Positions 7,595 through 15,247 of a stretch of 64,000 nt of DNA are shown here, one piece after another. The notes below the pieces were generated by a model that saw only the letters and a program-made list of their open reading frames with translations, was not told the DNA's origin and did no database searches. This DNA comes from Thermoproteota archaeon (GTDB taxonomy: Archaea; Thermoproteota; Nitrososphaeria; Nitrososphaerales; Nitrosopumilaceae): the NCBI GenBank assembly GCA_003352285.1, contig QQVN01000005.1:472380-536379 (forward strand). The letters are read 5' to 3'. Numbering within the stretch: the stretch's first letter is position 1; every line of letters begins with the position of its first letter. A program made the translations under genes and the position numbers.

Positions 7595-8509
7595 ATGAAA
7601 GAGATCGGAAAGATTTGGATGAATGGAAAATTTGTTCCATTCAAGGATGCAAAAGTACATGTTTTGACACATGCATTACATTATTCTACATCAGTGTTTG
7701 AAGGAATAAGATGTTATGATACACCAAAGGGTTCTGCTATTTTCCGATTACCTGAGCACATTGACAGATTATTCAAATCTGCAAAGCTCTATTCAATGAA
7801 GATGAATTTTTCCAAGAAACAAATCTCTGATGCTATAATTAAAACAGTTAAGGAGAGCAAGCTAAAAGAATGCTACATTCGTCCAATTGCATATTACGGC
7901 TATGGAACAATGGGCCTAACACCAACTCAAAACAACGTTGATGTTGCAATTGCATGCTGGGAGTGGAAGATGGGTGAATCAAAGGCAGGAAAGTTTTCAG
8001 GTGCAAAGTGTAAAATTTCAAGCTGGATAAAGATAGATTCAAGAGCTCAGCCAATGAAGGCAAAGGCTGCATCAAACTATGCAAATGCCGCACTTGCAAG
8101 AATGGAAGCTTTGGATAACGGATACGATGAGGCAATCATGTTAAATTATCACGGCAAAGTCTCAGAAGGTAGTGCAGAAAACATTTTCATTGTAAAAGAT
8201 GATCAAATAATGACTCCCCCAATGTCTGCAGGAATTTTAGAGGGAATCACACGGGACAGTGTAATTCAGATAATTGAAGAAAATGGCGGTTATGTTATTG
8301 AAACAGATCTTGATAGGGAGGATCTATATGCTGCAGACGAAGTGTTCATGACAGGAACAGCTGCCGAAGTAAAATCAGTTACACAGATAGACAAGATAAA
8401 GATTGGAGATGCAAAGCCTGGAAAGATCACAAAAGCATTACAAAAAACTTTCATGGATGTTGCAATGGGAAAAGACGAGAGATTTCTTCCTTGGTTAAAA
8501 TACATTTAA
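7595..8509 (+). CDS. ilvE: Branched-chain amino acid aminotransferase
   Basis: 304 residues, class IV PLP fold. It interconverts branched-chain amino acids and their 2-oxo acids with glutamate/2-oxoglutarate. The start MKEIGKIWMNGKFVPF is typical of the family, as is HYSTSVFEGIRCYD. The PLP lysine is in MKAKAASNYANA, and EGSAENIFIVK and VFMTGTAAEV line the cofactor site. Full family length. ATG at 7595 is chosen because the TATA box fits and the family begins there. Confidence 0.93.
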   Translation: MKEIGKIWMNGKFVPFKDAKVHVLTHALHYSTSVFEGIRCYDTPKGSAIFRLPEHIDRLFKSAKLYSMKMNFSKKQISDAIIKTVKESKLKECYIRPIAYYGYGTMGLTPTQNNVDVAIACWEWKMGESKAGKFSGAKCKISSWIKIDSRAQPMKAKAASNYANAALARMEALDNGYDEAIMLNYHGKVSEGSAENIFIVKDDQIMTPPMSAGILEGITRDSVIQIIEENGGYVIETDLDREDLYAADEVFMTGTAAEVKSVTQIDKIKIGDAKPGKITKALQKTFMDVAMGKDERFLPWLKYI

Positions 8510-8536
8510 TGTTAGTATATCTTGTTAGGATAGAAA

Positions 8537-8704
8537 ATGGATAGTTGTTCCCCTGGAAATACAAGTAAAATTTGCTGGTTTTGCCAAAAGGGCAGACATG
8601 ATGACTGTATGAAGGAGATTCCTGTTGATGGTAAATCTGATGGACCCCATGATTGTACCTTTGATACAAAAATGATTCCATGTATGTGTAAGCATAATGA
8701 ATAG
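8537..8704 (+). CDS. 55-aa cysteine-rich protein
   Basis: ATG at 8537 to TAG at 8702-8704. Cysteines fall at 4, 13, 16, 24, 40, 49 and 51, with C-x2-C, C-x7-C and C-x-C spacings plus three His, so one or two metal sites are likely. The stop overlaps the start of the next methyltransferase gene by 8 bases, which implies translational coupling. No homologue is recognised; a possible role is a metal-binding partner of that methyltransferase. Confidence 0.6.
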   Translation: MDSCSPGNTSKICWFCQKGRHDDCMKEIPVDGKSDGPHDCTFDTKMIPCMCKHNE

Positions 8705-9251
8705 GGAGTTTTGGGAAAAATATGCAGAGGATGCAGATTTACATTATAACGAAGAGTTTGCCAAGTTTATCAGGGATCTAGTAGTTTCTCTGCGCTGTTC
8801 AAGCGTTATGGAGGTTGGCTGCAATGCAGGAAATGATTTGAAGCTTTTTACAGAAAATATTGATTCACATGGAATTGATTCAAATGAAAAAATCATAGAG
8901 ATTGCAAAAAAGAGAAATCCAACTGTGAATTTCAAAGTAGGAAAAGTGACAAAGCTGCCCTATGAGGATTCATCAATTGATCTTGTATTTACTCATGGTT
9001 TTTTCAATTATTTGGATGATGAGGAAATTGATGAGGGAATAAAGGAGATTTTTCGGGTATCAAAAAGATATGTAGTAAATTGTGAGATCTATGGTGCAAA
9101 TAACATCATAGATGAGCAAAATAATCGAAAAGGAAGAAACATGCTGGAAAGATGGATGAATTACAAAGTAAAGATAATCAGCAATGTAGAGATGCACGAA
9201 GAGATTGATCCTGAAAAATCAAGATTTGTTCTAGTTAGAAAGCTAGCGTGA
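8697..9251 (+). CDS. SAM-dependent methyltransferase
   Basis: 184 residues of class I fold. Motif I is VMEVGCNAGNDLKLF (about 40-54), the acidic ribose-binding end follows in SHGIDSNEK, and IDLVFTHGFFNYL matches the post-motif region. The length is only the core Rossmann domain, so the acceptor is probably bound by loops or a partner. It overlaps the upstream Cys-rich gene by 8 bases and ends 9 bases into the convergent zinc-ribbon gene. Confidence 0.8.
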   Translation: MNREFWEKYAEDADLHYNEEFAKFIRDLVVSLRCSSVMEVGCNAGNDLKLFTENIDSHGIDSNEKIIEIAKKRNPTVNFKVGKVTKLPYEDSSIDLVFTHGFFNYLDDEEIDEGIKEIFRVSKRYVVNCEIYGANNIIDEQNNRKGRNMLERWMNYKVKIISNVEMHEEIDPEKSRFVLVRKLA

Positions 9252-9611
9252 TGTTACTTTTTCAAGAAAAGAATCATGGTTTTCATGATAGAATAGTGTA
9301 ATTGGATTTGATTTTGATTTTAGGGTATAGTGTATAATGCCATCAGAATCTTGAGAAATTTTGGCAATTTTGTAAATGATGCTGGGACCTTTTCCAGAAT
9401 CAATTATCTGGACTAGTTCTCCAGGATGAAATTTGAATGAATGGTGTTCTTTTGCAAATCTATGAGAAGAGCCACAGTCTTTGCATGTGATGTGTTTTTC
9501 ATTAATTGAAATTGTTGTACTTCCACAGTCGACACATATCTTAATCTCCTTGTTTACTGCTTCGCCCCTAATTTTGTTTAGAAGCTTGTGGTGTATCTTT
9601 TTTGGTTTCAT
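9243..9611 (-). CDS. Zinc-ribbon protein with C-terminal beta domain
   Basis: About 122 residues from ATG at 9611. Another ATG is at 9623, but a TATA box (9638-9645) is centred 27-30 bases from 9611. A C-x2-C...C-x2-C zinc ribbon (ICVDCGS...TCKDCGS) at about 25-47 is followed by a strand-rich region starting at FHPGELVQIIDSGKGPS, which looks like an SH3/KOW-type small barrel. Proteins of this layout often bind RNA or transcription machinery. Function unknown. Confidence 0.7.
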   Translation of the reverse strand: MKPKKIHHKLLNKIRGEAVNKEIKICVDCGSTTISINEKHITCKDCGSSHRFAKEHHSFKFHPGELVQIIDSGKGPSIIYKIAKISQDSDGIIHYTLKSKSNPITLFYHENHDSFLEKVTSR

Positions 9612-9744
9612 CTTTGAGCTCATCCTAGGACGGGTCCATAAATACTATTTGTGTATAAAATCTAGACAAATGCTCGATGTTTTTCAAATATCTAGGCATG
9701 AATCAGGCATAATAAAAGAAATAGTAAATCTCATCTTTATATAA

Positions 9745-9888
9745 TCAGTTTTTTTGCTCGAATTTTTGAATCTTGTTTGTTTGACAGTCTTTGCAGTTTT
9801 CATCTCCAAGCTTAATTATTCTCCCACACATTGGACAGTGTTTTTCAATTGACAGTTGTTGTTTCCCCCAGTAAAACTTTGATCGATA
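9745..9888 (-). pseudogene. Zinc-ribbon frame without usable start
   Basis: The frame encodes about 47 residues with C-x2-C...C-x2-C (HCPMCGR...NCKDCQ), a clear zinc ribbon. It is open from a TGA at 9889-9891 to a TGA at 9745-9747, but it contains no ATG, GTG or TTG upstream of the first cysteine pair. Either it starts at CTG or ATT, or it is a decayed gene. It is similar in style to the zinc-ribbon genes around it. Confidence 0.35.
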
Positions 9889-9947
9889 TCATTTAACTGA
9901 AGGGCAGAAAAGATCAGTTCCATTTTGTAGCAATTGTTATATGTAAA

Positions 9948-9980
9948 GATCGATGCGGTTGGTTTTTTGACCGCAAGATC
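9948..9980. promoter_or_regulatory. Inverted repeat next to a TATA box
   Basis: GATC 9948-9951 and GCGGT 9955-9959 face ACCGC 9970-9974 and GATC 9977-9980. The repeat ends one base before TATAAACC (9981-9988), the presumed TATA box of the 24-aa frame at 10011. Its position suits an operator or activator site; it could also be a hairpin. Confidence 0.4.
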
Positions 9981-10010
9981 TATAAACCAATTCTCTCTCG
10001 TTTGATTGAA

Positions 10011-10085
10011 ATGGCAGAAAGTAAAGTATGGTGGAAAGATCTTCCAAAAGAATTTGAAAATGATATTGAGATTTCATTAGAATAA
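10011..10085 (+). CDS. Possible 24-aa micro-protein
   Basis: ATG at 10011, TAA at 10083-10085. The peptide is acidic with two adjacent Trp (residues 7-8, in MAESKVWWKDLPKEF). TATAAACC at 9981-9988 is centred 27 bases upstream of the ATG, the spacing of the leaderless genes in this window. No known family. Confidence 0.4.
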   Translation: MAESKVWWKDLPKEFENDIEISLE

Positions 10086-10140
10086 ATTTTTCTTGTCAAA
10101 TAGCTCCCCATATTTAGTTAGAAATAAAATCAAAATATAG

Positions 10141-10148
10141 TTTTAATA
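10141..10148 (+). promoter_or_regulatory. TATA box of the helicase gene
   Basis: TTTTAATA is centred 25-26 bases before CTG at 10170, which supports that codon as the leaderless start. Confidence 0.45.
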
Positions 10149-10169
10149 CCCATCAACTAAACTCAAAGC

Positions 10170-11843
10170 CTGAGTCTTTTACAACAGTTTCCAAAGGAGT
10201 TCACTCCAAGGAATATTCAAAAAGAAATACTATCTGAGATCGAGGAGAAGATAAAGTCAGGATACAAAAAGATCATCCTCTGTGCGCCTACTGGTGTGGG
10301 AAAGTCCTTGATCGGGGCCACTTTGGCTCGATATTTTGATAGCTCATTTGTGGTAACTGCATCAAAACATCTCCAGGACCAGTATACCAAGGATTTCTCA
10401 TTTTTAATGGCAGTCAAAGGAAAGCAAAATTTTCCGTGCCTGAAACTGATGGATTCTGAAAAAGTAACCATCCCAAGACGAGCTATGAGATGGGGACTTA
10501 CATGCGACAAGGGTCAGTGCGAGGAAAAGACTACAAAAAATGGAAAAGAGATTACGGAAATTTGCAAGTACAAGCCAAAGATATCAAGCATTGAGGAGAA
10601 TGAAGATTGCTCAGATGCATGTCTGTATTATTTGCAAAAGTATCAGGCTCTAGTATCAGCACATTCCCTGTGGAATTATCATTCATACTTTCAAATTATG
10701 AAGTATAATCGAAAGTTATTTGCAAAGTATCTAGAAAGAAAGGTTTCAATTTTTGATGAGGCTCATAAGATAGAGGATCAGGTAATCCAGTTTGTAGGAA
10801 TTGATGTCTTTAAAGGCCAGCTAGAAGAGTGTGGTCTAAAATTCAATGATTATGATTCCAGTGATATTGACTCTATGATTACTATGATTGATACCATGGC
10901 AGATTATTATTCTGCAAGAATCAGAGATATCAAAGAGAGTAGGGAATTTCAGAGAAATCCAGATTATGAGCAGATATCAAAGCTTGAAAGAAAGTATGAG
11001 AGAGTTGCAAATGCACGAGTAGATATTGTAACTGATAAGGAAAATTTTGTAATAAATAATCCAGAAAATGACGTTTATGGTGACTTTAGATCAATTTCAA
11101 TAAAACCAATTGATATCTCAAGTTTTGTAAAATCATTTTTTACATCAGAATATCAGATATTCATGTCAGCCACTCTAGATAAGAAAAGCTTTTGTGAGAA
11201 TACCGGAATGAGTCAAGACGAGATTGCTTTTGTTGACACACCAAAATCACCATTTCCCATTGAAAGTAGAAGAATAAATTTTCTAAATGTCAGAAGATTA
11301 AGCTACGGTGCAACACAGGAAGATGAATTAGAAGTTATAAAAAAAATTGATGAGTTGCTAACAGAGCATTCAGATGAGCGGGGCCTAGTTCTTACATCAT
11401 CAATTTCAAGATGCTATAATATTCTAAAACATCTATCGCAACAAAACAAAGAACGAATAAAAATTTGTCATAGTGTAAACGCAGATGGAAAGACACAAGA
11501 GCAGGTGTTAGCAGAACATAAAGAGAATAATTCCAGCGTATTGCTTTCATCTTCTTTATGGGAGGGAGTAGATCTAAAAGATGATTTATCGCGATTTCAA
11601 ATTATTGCAAAAGTCCCATACCCAAATTACATGGAAAAGCGCGTTAATGTGAAGATGAAAAAATTTCCTTTATGGTACACATCACAAACGCTGATGAAGT
11701 TATTACAAGGATTTGGGCGTTCTATTAGAAGCGAGGATGATTGGGCAGTGACATATGTGCTAGATACTGCAGTGAATAATGTGCTGTTCAAAGCACAAGA
11801 TATGATTCCAAAATCATACTATGATGTTTTAAATCTGAATTAG
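10170..11843 (+). CDS. XPD/DinG-like superfamily 2 DNA helicase
   Basis: About 557 residues. The first in-frame ATG/GTG/TTG is GTG at 10296, which lies inside the Walker A motif (CAPTGVGKS). The frame is open upstream to TAA at 10158, and residues typical of the family (FPKEFTPRNIQKEIL) are encoded there, so the start is probably CTG at 10170. Four Cys between Walker A and DEAH (one in NFPCLK, the others in LTCDKGQC, EICKYK and DACLYY) suggest a 4Fe-4S domain as in XPD and DinG. FDEAHKIED is motif II, and QGFGRSIRSEDDW is motif VI. Role: ATP-driven 5'-3' unwinding in repair or R-loop removal. Confidence 0.85.
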   Translation: MSLLQQFPKEFTPRNIQKEILSEIEEKIKSGYKKIILCAPTGVGKSLIGATLARYFDSSFVVTASKHLQDQYTKDFSFLMAVKGKQNFPCLKLMDSEKVTIPRRAMRWGLTCDKGQCEEKTTKNGKEITEICKYKPKISSIEENEDCSDACLYYLQKYQALVSAHSLWNYHSYFQIMKYNRKLFAKYLERKVSIFDEAHKIEDQVIQFVGIDVFKGQLEECGLKFNDYDSSDIDSMITMIDTMADYYSARIRDIKESREFQRNPDYEQISKLERKYERVANARVDIVTDKENFVINNPENDVYGDFRSISIKPIDISSFVKSFFTSEYQIFMSATLDKKSFCENTGMSQDEIAFVDTPKSPFPIESRRINFLNVRRLSYGATQEDELEVIKKIDELLTEHSDERGLVLTSSISRCYNILKHLSQQNKERIKICHSVNADGKTQEQVLAEHKENNSSVLLSSSLWEGVDLKDDLSRFQIIAKVPYPNYMEKRVNVKMKKFPLWYTSQTLMKLLQGFGRSIRSEDDWAVTYVLDTAVNNVLFKAQDMIPKSYYDVLNLN

Positions 11844-12104
11844 TTATCCCTTATCAAGCTCATCTACACTACCACCCTGTCCGTAGATTACATGCATGGT
11901 GTCACTAGCTGTAATCTGTTTGATGGAGCGAATCTTTTCAATAGTTTTTTCAATCCCGAGTAATTCCATGGATGAGATTTTTACAAAAATATCATATTTT
12001 CCCCATATCCCATTTACTTCAACTACTGTAGATATTGACTTTAGTTCACTAATGATTTCTTTTTCATAACCACTTACACATGATAACAAAACATAGGCCT
12101 GCAT
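11844..12104 (-). CDS. Lrp/AsnC ligand-binding (RAM) domain protein
   Basis: About 86 residues from ATG at 12104; an ATG nine bases upstream is also in frame, but a TATA-like element near 12125-12132 fits 12104. The chain (MQAYVLLSCVSGYEKEIISEL...GKYDIFVKI) is the alpha-beta RAM domain of Lrp/AsnC regulators without a DNA-binding part. Stand-alone RAM proteins bind amino acids or partner with full regulators. It abuts the convergent helicase gene with no gap. Confidence 0.8.
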   Translation of the reverse strand: MQAYVLLSCVSGYEKEIISELKSISTVVEVNGIWGKYDIFVKISSMELLGIEKTIEKIRSIKQITASDTMHVIYGQGGSVDELDKG

Positions 12105-12201
12105 GATTATCATTATTGTTTCAGGTATTTAGAGTTGGCAGAAAAGTAATGAAACATTTGTTTGAAAATTTGATTAAATTTTACAATTTATGGGTATACG
12201 A

Positions 12202-12384
12202 TTAATGCTTAAGATGACTCTTTATTGCAGTTACAGAGTATTGAAATTTGTCTTCTGCGCTTGGAATAGGATTTGAGCATTGTCCACACTTTGGACGAAT
12301 GATCTCTGCGTCATAGTCAACTTCACCAATATTTTTTCCACACTCTATACAACGAACAGTCTTTGTGTCGTATATGTTCATCAA
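12202..12384 (-). CDS. 60-aa zinc-ribbon protein
   Basis: Two C-x2-C pairs (RCIECGK and KCGQCSN) at about 12-15 and 33-36 make one zinc ribbon. The C-terminal helix is basic with three His. ATG at 12384 or the adjacent one at 12381 can be the start; a TATA-like CAATAAAC (12405-12412) fits either. Function unknown. Confidence 0.65.
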   Translation of the reverse strand: MMNIYDTKTVRCIECGKNIGEVDYDAEIIRPKCGQCSNPIPSAEDKFQYSVTAIKSHLKH

Positions 12385-12506
12385 ATGTACCTAGTCATCA
12401 TTGTCAATAAACCACACTTGGCAAAAAATGAAAATTTGTTATCAATAAGATACCAAATTAAACGAGTTTAAAGTATGAAGAAATTCTAGTTTTTGCCATA
12501 ACGGAG

Positions 12507-12580
12507 CGGGTCTAGAGGGATTCGAACCCTCGACAGCCGGATTAAGAGTCCGGTGCTCTACCTGGCTGAGCCATAGACCC
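12507..12580 (-). tRNA. tRNA-Lys (anticodon CTT)
   Basis: Minus-strand cloverleaf: acceptor GGGTCTA/TAGACCC, D stem GCTC/GAGC, anticodon stem CCGGA/TCCGG around CTCTTAA (anticodon CTT), and T arm GAGGG/CCCTC with TTCGAAT. The discriminator is G and CCA is not encoded. All stems pair perfectly. Confidence 0.96.
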
Positions 12581-12625
12581 ACCTACAAGTAGACAAAATG
12601 GATTTGTTATTAACGTTAAGATAAG

Positions 12626-13270
12626 TTAGTTTGAAATTTTTGCTTCGACTTCGTTGTATTTTTCTAAAATTGCAGTCAAAACAGTTGAAACTGGAACGTC
12701 GTTCATCTTTTTCTTTTCTGCCAATAGTTTTTGGTATGCATCAAGTGTGATGTATACAGGAATTGAGCCGTTTCCTTCTAAGAGTCCACGCACTTTGAAG
12801 AGTGCAGTCTCCATTCCTTTTTCAGCAGATTTTGCAAATTTTGCTTTATCCATAATGGTTCCTAATGGACCAAATGGCATCTCATAATCAACAGTCATTG
12901 TGACTCGGGTCAAGTTTTCACCAAGTGCCTTGAACTCGTTTCGAATCTCCCATCTTTTGAATGGTCCTTCGATTTGTTTTGCTGTGATCAATTCTTCTCT
13001 GATAAATTCTGTTGTCTCACAGTCCCACTCTAGTCTTTTACCTCCAAAATCACCAATGATTCTAAAGGTAGTTCCAACACCCATTCCTTCTTTGATATCC
13101 ATTGGAATAACTGTCATTCCAACACCTTTGTCAGACATTTGATCGGATACGTGTTCTGGTCTTGCAAAGTATGTAAAGACCGAATCAACAGGAACTTTGA
13201 TGTCGATTGATTTGCTTACGACTGTCAACGATTCAAGTTCTTGTAGGTCTGGATTTAAAGGTTTTGACAA
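12626..13270 (-). CDS. SRPBCC (polyketide-cyclase-like) protein with C-terminal helical tail
   Basis: About 214 residues from TTG at 13270. The frame extends to GTG at 13336, but that would overlap the divergent gene, and the only good TATA box (13294-13302) places transcription start at about 13271. Residues after VVSKSIDIKVPVDSVFTYF show the START/SRPBCC lipid-binding fold: GVGTTFRI, a WDCETTEF strand and the long C-terminal helix after TIMDKAKFAKSAEKG. The last 45 residues (IPVYITLDAYQKLLAEKKKM) resemble a ribbon-helix-helix. Probable small hydrophobic ligand binder; ligand unknown. Confidence 0.7.
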   Translation of the reverse strand: MSKPLNPDLQELESLTVVSKSIDIKVPVDSVFTYFARPEHVSDQMSDKGVGMTVIPMDIKEGMGVGTTFRIIGDFGGKRLEWDCETTEFIREELITAKQIEGPFKRWEIRNEFKALGENLTRVTMTVDYEMPFGPLGTIMDKAKFAKSAEKGMETALFKVRGLLEGNGSIPVYITLDAYQKLLAEKKKMNDVPVSTVLTAILEKYNEVEAKISN

Positions 13271-13293
13271 TTTCCCGTTGAAAAATTCCTTTA

Positions 13294-13302
13294 CAATATA
13301 TT
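13294..13302. promoter_or_regulatory. Shared TATA box of two divergent genes
   Basis: CAATATATT is nearly symmetric. Its centre is 27 bases from ATG 13325 on the plus strand and 27-28 bases from TTG 13270 on the minus strand, so one box may serve both directions. Confidence 0.45.
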
Positions 13303-13324
13303 CGCCAAACAGCGTAGATCTGTC

Positions 13325-13849
13325 ATGTCCAAGCACTTTTTGGTTTTGATTTTAGTGGTTTTCTCAATTTTTGCGATCTCAGAAATTTCTAGTGTCAATG
13401 CTCATTCTCTGTTTAATTCAGCAGAGCAGACAATTGGAAACAACAGGGTACAGATTGCCACACTGCCAGAATTTCCACAGATCGATGAAGAGTCTACTAT
13501 TTTATTTAGAATTACTGATCGCGACTATAACGAGGTAGACCGCTTTACTATGGGGGTCAGGATATTTTTCAATGATGAGCAGATTACTGCCTTTAGACCA
13601 GAAGTTCATGAAGGAAGTCATTGGGAGACAAAATTTGTCTTTGAGCATCCGGGCAATCATATCGTAAAGGTAGATCTCTATGATGTAGAAGGAGAGGATG
13701 GAGTAATCACCTATACTTTTAACATGAGTACCCAAAGTCCATTTGGTTACATTTTCATCGTAAGTATTACTATTGGAGCAGCTATTTTTGCAGTAGTAAT
13801 TGGATACATCTATCTACCAAAAATGATTCGCTCAAAGTTTAAGCCTTAG
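13325..13849 (+). CDS. Secreted protein with C-terminal membrane anchor
   Basis: 174 residues. A signal peptide (about 4-26, ending VNAHS) is followed by an Ig-like beta domain of about 110 residues and a C-terminal membrane helix (IFIVSITIGAAIFAVVIGYIY) with a basic tail inside. The layout resembles copper-handling or FixH/YtkA-like periplasmic domains, and it lies beside the terminal oxidase operon, but no metal motif is evident beyond scattered His. A role in oxidase assembly is only suggested by position. ATG 13325 is set by the TATA box 27 bases upstream. Confidence 0.65.
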   Translation: MSKHFLVLILVVFSIFAISEISSVNAHSLFNSAEQTIGNNRVQIATLPEFPQIDEESTILFRITDRDYNEVDRFTMGVRIFFNDEQITAFRPEVHEGSHWETKFVFEHPGNHIVKVDLYDVEGEDGVITYTFNMSTQSPFGYIFIVSITIGAAIFAVVIGYIYLPKMIRSKFKP

Positions 13850-14285
13850 TTTCAATTGACTTTTGCTTGCCCATTCTAAAGGCAAATAGAGTCGTGAGTA
13901 GAACCATGGCAAACAATAGCACTCCAATACCCAAATGTATTGCTACTAAAACTGCATGAAGTTTCATGTCAATTACAAGTGCACCTAGTGTAATTTGTGT
14001 AATAACAAATGCAGTTGCCAAAGCACTTGTGATTTTAATTTTAGTATAAGATTCCTTTGAGACCCATGCACCAACGGTTGTTGCAATTATCAAGGCACCA
14101 GTCGTAGCTGCAATTAGTCTATGCATCCACTCAGTAAAATATTCATCATCTGGAAGCAATCCGTTTGGGCAAAGTGGCCAGTCAGGACATGTTAATCCTA
14201 ATCCAGCTGCAGATACATAACCACCTACAAACATCAGTGAGTAAAGTACAATGAGACTAGCTAAAGAGAGATATTTTAAAATCAA
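13839..14285 (-). CDS. ctaA: Half-length CtaA/Cox15-like heme A synthase
   Basis: 148 residues with four membrane helices, half the size of bacterial CtaA. Heme-ligand His55 (EWMHRLIAATTGA) and His110/His117 (KLHAVLVAIHLG) are present, as is the external Cys pair at 33 and 39 (TCPDWPLC). Such half-size proteins are known in archaea and probably act as dimers to oxidise heme O to heme A. It lies at the end of the oxidase operon, 2 bases after the cupredoxin stop, and overlaps the convergent membrane-protein gene by 11 bases. Confidence 0.85.
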   Translation of the reverse strand: MILKYLSLASLIVLYSLMFVGGYVSAAGLGLTCPDWPLCPNGLLPDDEYFTEWMHRLIAATTGALIIATTVGAWVSKESYTKIKITSALATAFVITQITLGALVIDMKLHAVLVAIHLGIGVLLFAMVLLTTLFAFRMGKQKSIETKA

Positions 14286-14287
14286 TA

Positions 14288-15238
14288 TTATTCAACTGTG
14301 AAAGTGCCTTGCATGCCTTGTAATGCATGACCTGGAACTGTACAGATGTAATAGTATGTTCCCGGTGCTCCTGCAGTAAATGTTACTTCACCGGATTCTC
14401 CAGGCTTTAATGGGTTATTTGGAGATGCAATTTCTGAACTCCATAAAGTATTTCCAAAGTCTTCTGGATCAGACACTATACCAAATGAATGAAATGATTT
14501 TCCGTTGTTTACTGCAGTAAATGTTACTTGATCACCAGAGTTTACTGTAAATGAGGGATTGTGTCCTTCTTCTCCTGGTAACGCATTAAATGCTAATGTT
14601 AGAAAATCAGAAGATTCTACAAAGTCAACTGTAAAGTCATGACTGACTCCTGTTGGTGCTGCTGCCTCTGCTGGTCCTTCTGATGGGCCAACTACAATCT
14701 TTCCTACCATTCCTTGTTCTCTGTGTCCTGGAACAGTGCAGATATAGTAATAGGTGCCTTCAGCTGTTGGAACAAATTCAGCACTACCTGACTCTCCTGG
14801 TTTTAGTGGATTATTTGGAGATGCTACTTCACTGCCAGAGACTATGCCAGCAAATCCCTCCTCATCAGCGGTAACGCCAAATGCATGGAATGATTTACCT
14901 GCGTTAATTACCTCAAAGATGATTTTATCACCTACATTTGCTTCAATGGTTGGGTTATTTCCTTCTTCACCGGGTAATGCATTAAATGCCAAAGTACGAA
15001 AATCAGAAGATTCTACAAATTCCAAAGTAATTGGAATATCTTTTCCTGTTGCTTGTGCAGGAGCTTCTTTTTCTGTTTGACCCATTAGAGCTACTGGTGG
15101 TGGGGCAGATATCCAATAGTCCCACATACCAAAGAAGATGGCACCACCTGCAATACAGATGCCTAGCATGATGACCATCATCTTTCCAGTTCTTGCTGGT
15201 GATGTTCTGTAAATTGGATCTTGGTGTGTTTGACTCAT
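14288..15238 (-). CDS. Membrane-anchored double cupredoxin
   Basis: 316 residues: one membrane anchor (about 19-40) and two tandem type-1 copper domains of about 115 residues. Each has the ligand set His in SFHAFG or SFHSFG, and Cys, His and Met in YYYICTVPGH...QGM. Both contain TLAFNALPGEEG, so the second domain arose by duplication. Directly downstream of COX1, it is the likely electron donor to, or a subunit of, the terminal oxidase. Ammonia-oxidising archaea use copper proteins where other organisms use cytochrome c. Confidence 0.88.
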   Translation of the reverse strand: MSQTHQDPIYRTSPARTGKMMVIMLGICIAGGAIFFGMWDYWISAPPPVALMGQTEKEAPAQATGKDIPITLEFVESSDFRTLAFNALPGEEGNNPTIEANVGDKIIFEVINAGKSFHAFGVTADEEGFAGIVSGSEVASPNNPLKPGESGSAEFVPTAEGTYYYICTVPGHREQGMVGKIVVGPSEGPAEAAAPTGVSHDFTVDFVESSDFLTLAFNALPGEEGHNPSFTVNSGDQVTFTAVNNGKSFHSFGIVSDPEDFGNTLWSSEIASPNNPLKPGESGEVTFTAGAPGTYYYICTVPGHALQGMQGTFTVE

Positions 15239-15247
15239 TTTAATCTC

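Noticed and set aside
8451-8681. 76-codon minus-strand frame
   Set aside because: It is antisense to the end of ilvE and to the 55-aa Cys-rich gene, which has far better residue patterning.
14653-15080. Plus-strand frames of 73 and 108 codons
   Set aside because: Antisense shadows of the double cupredoxin gene, produced by its repeated codons.
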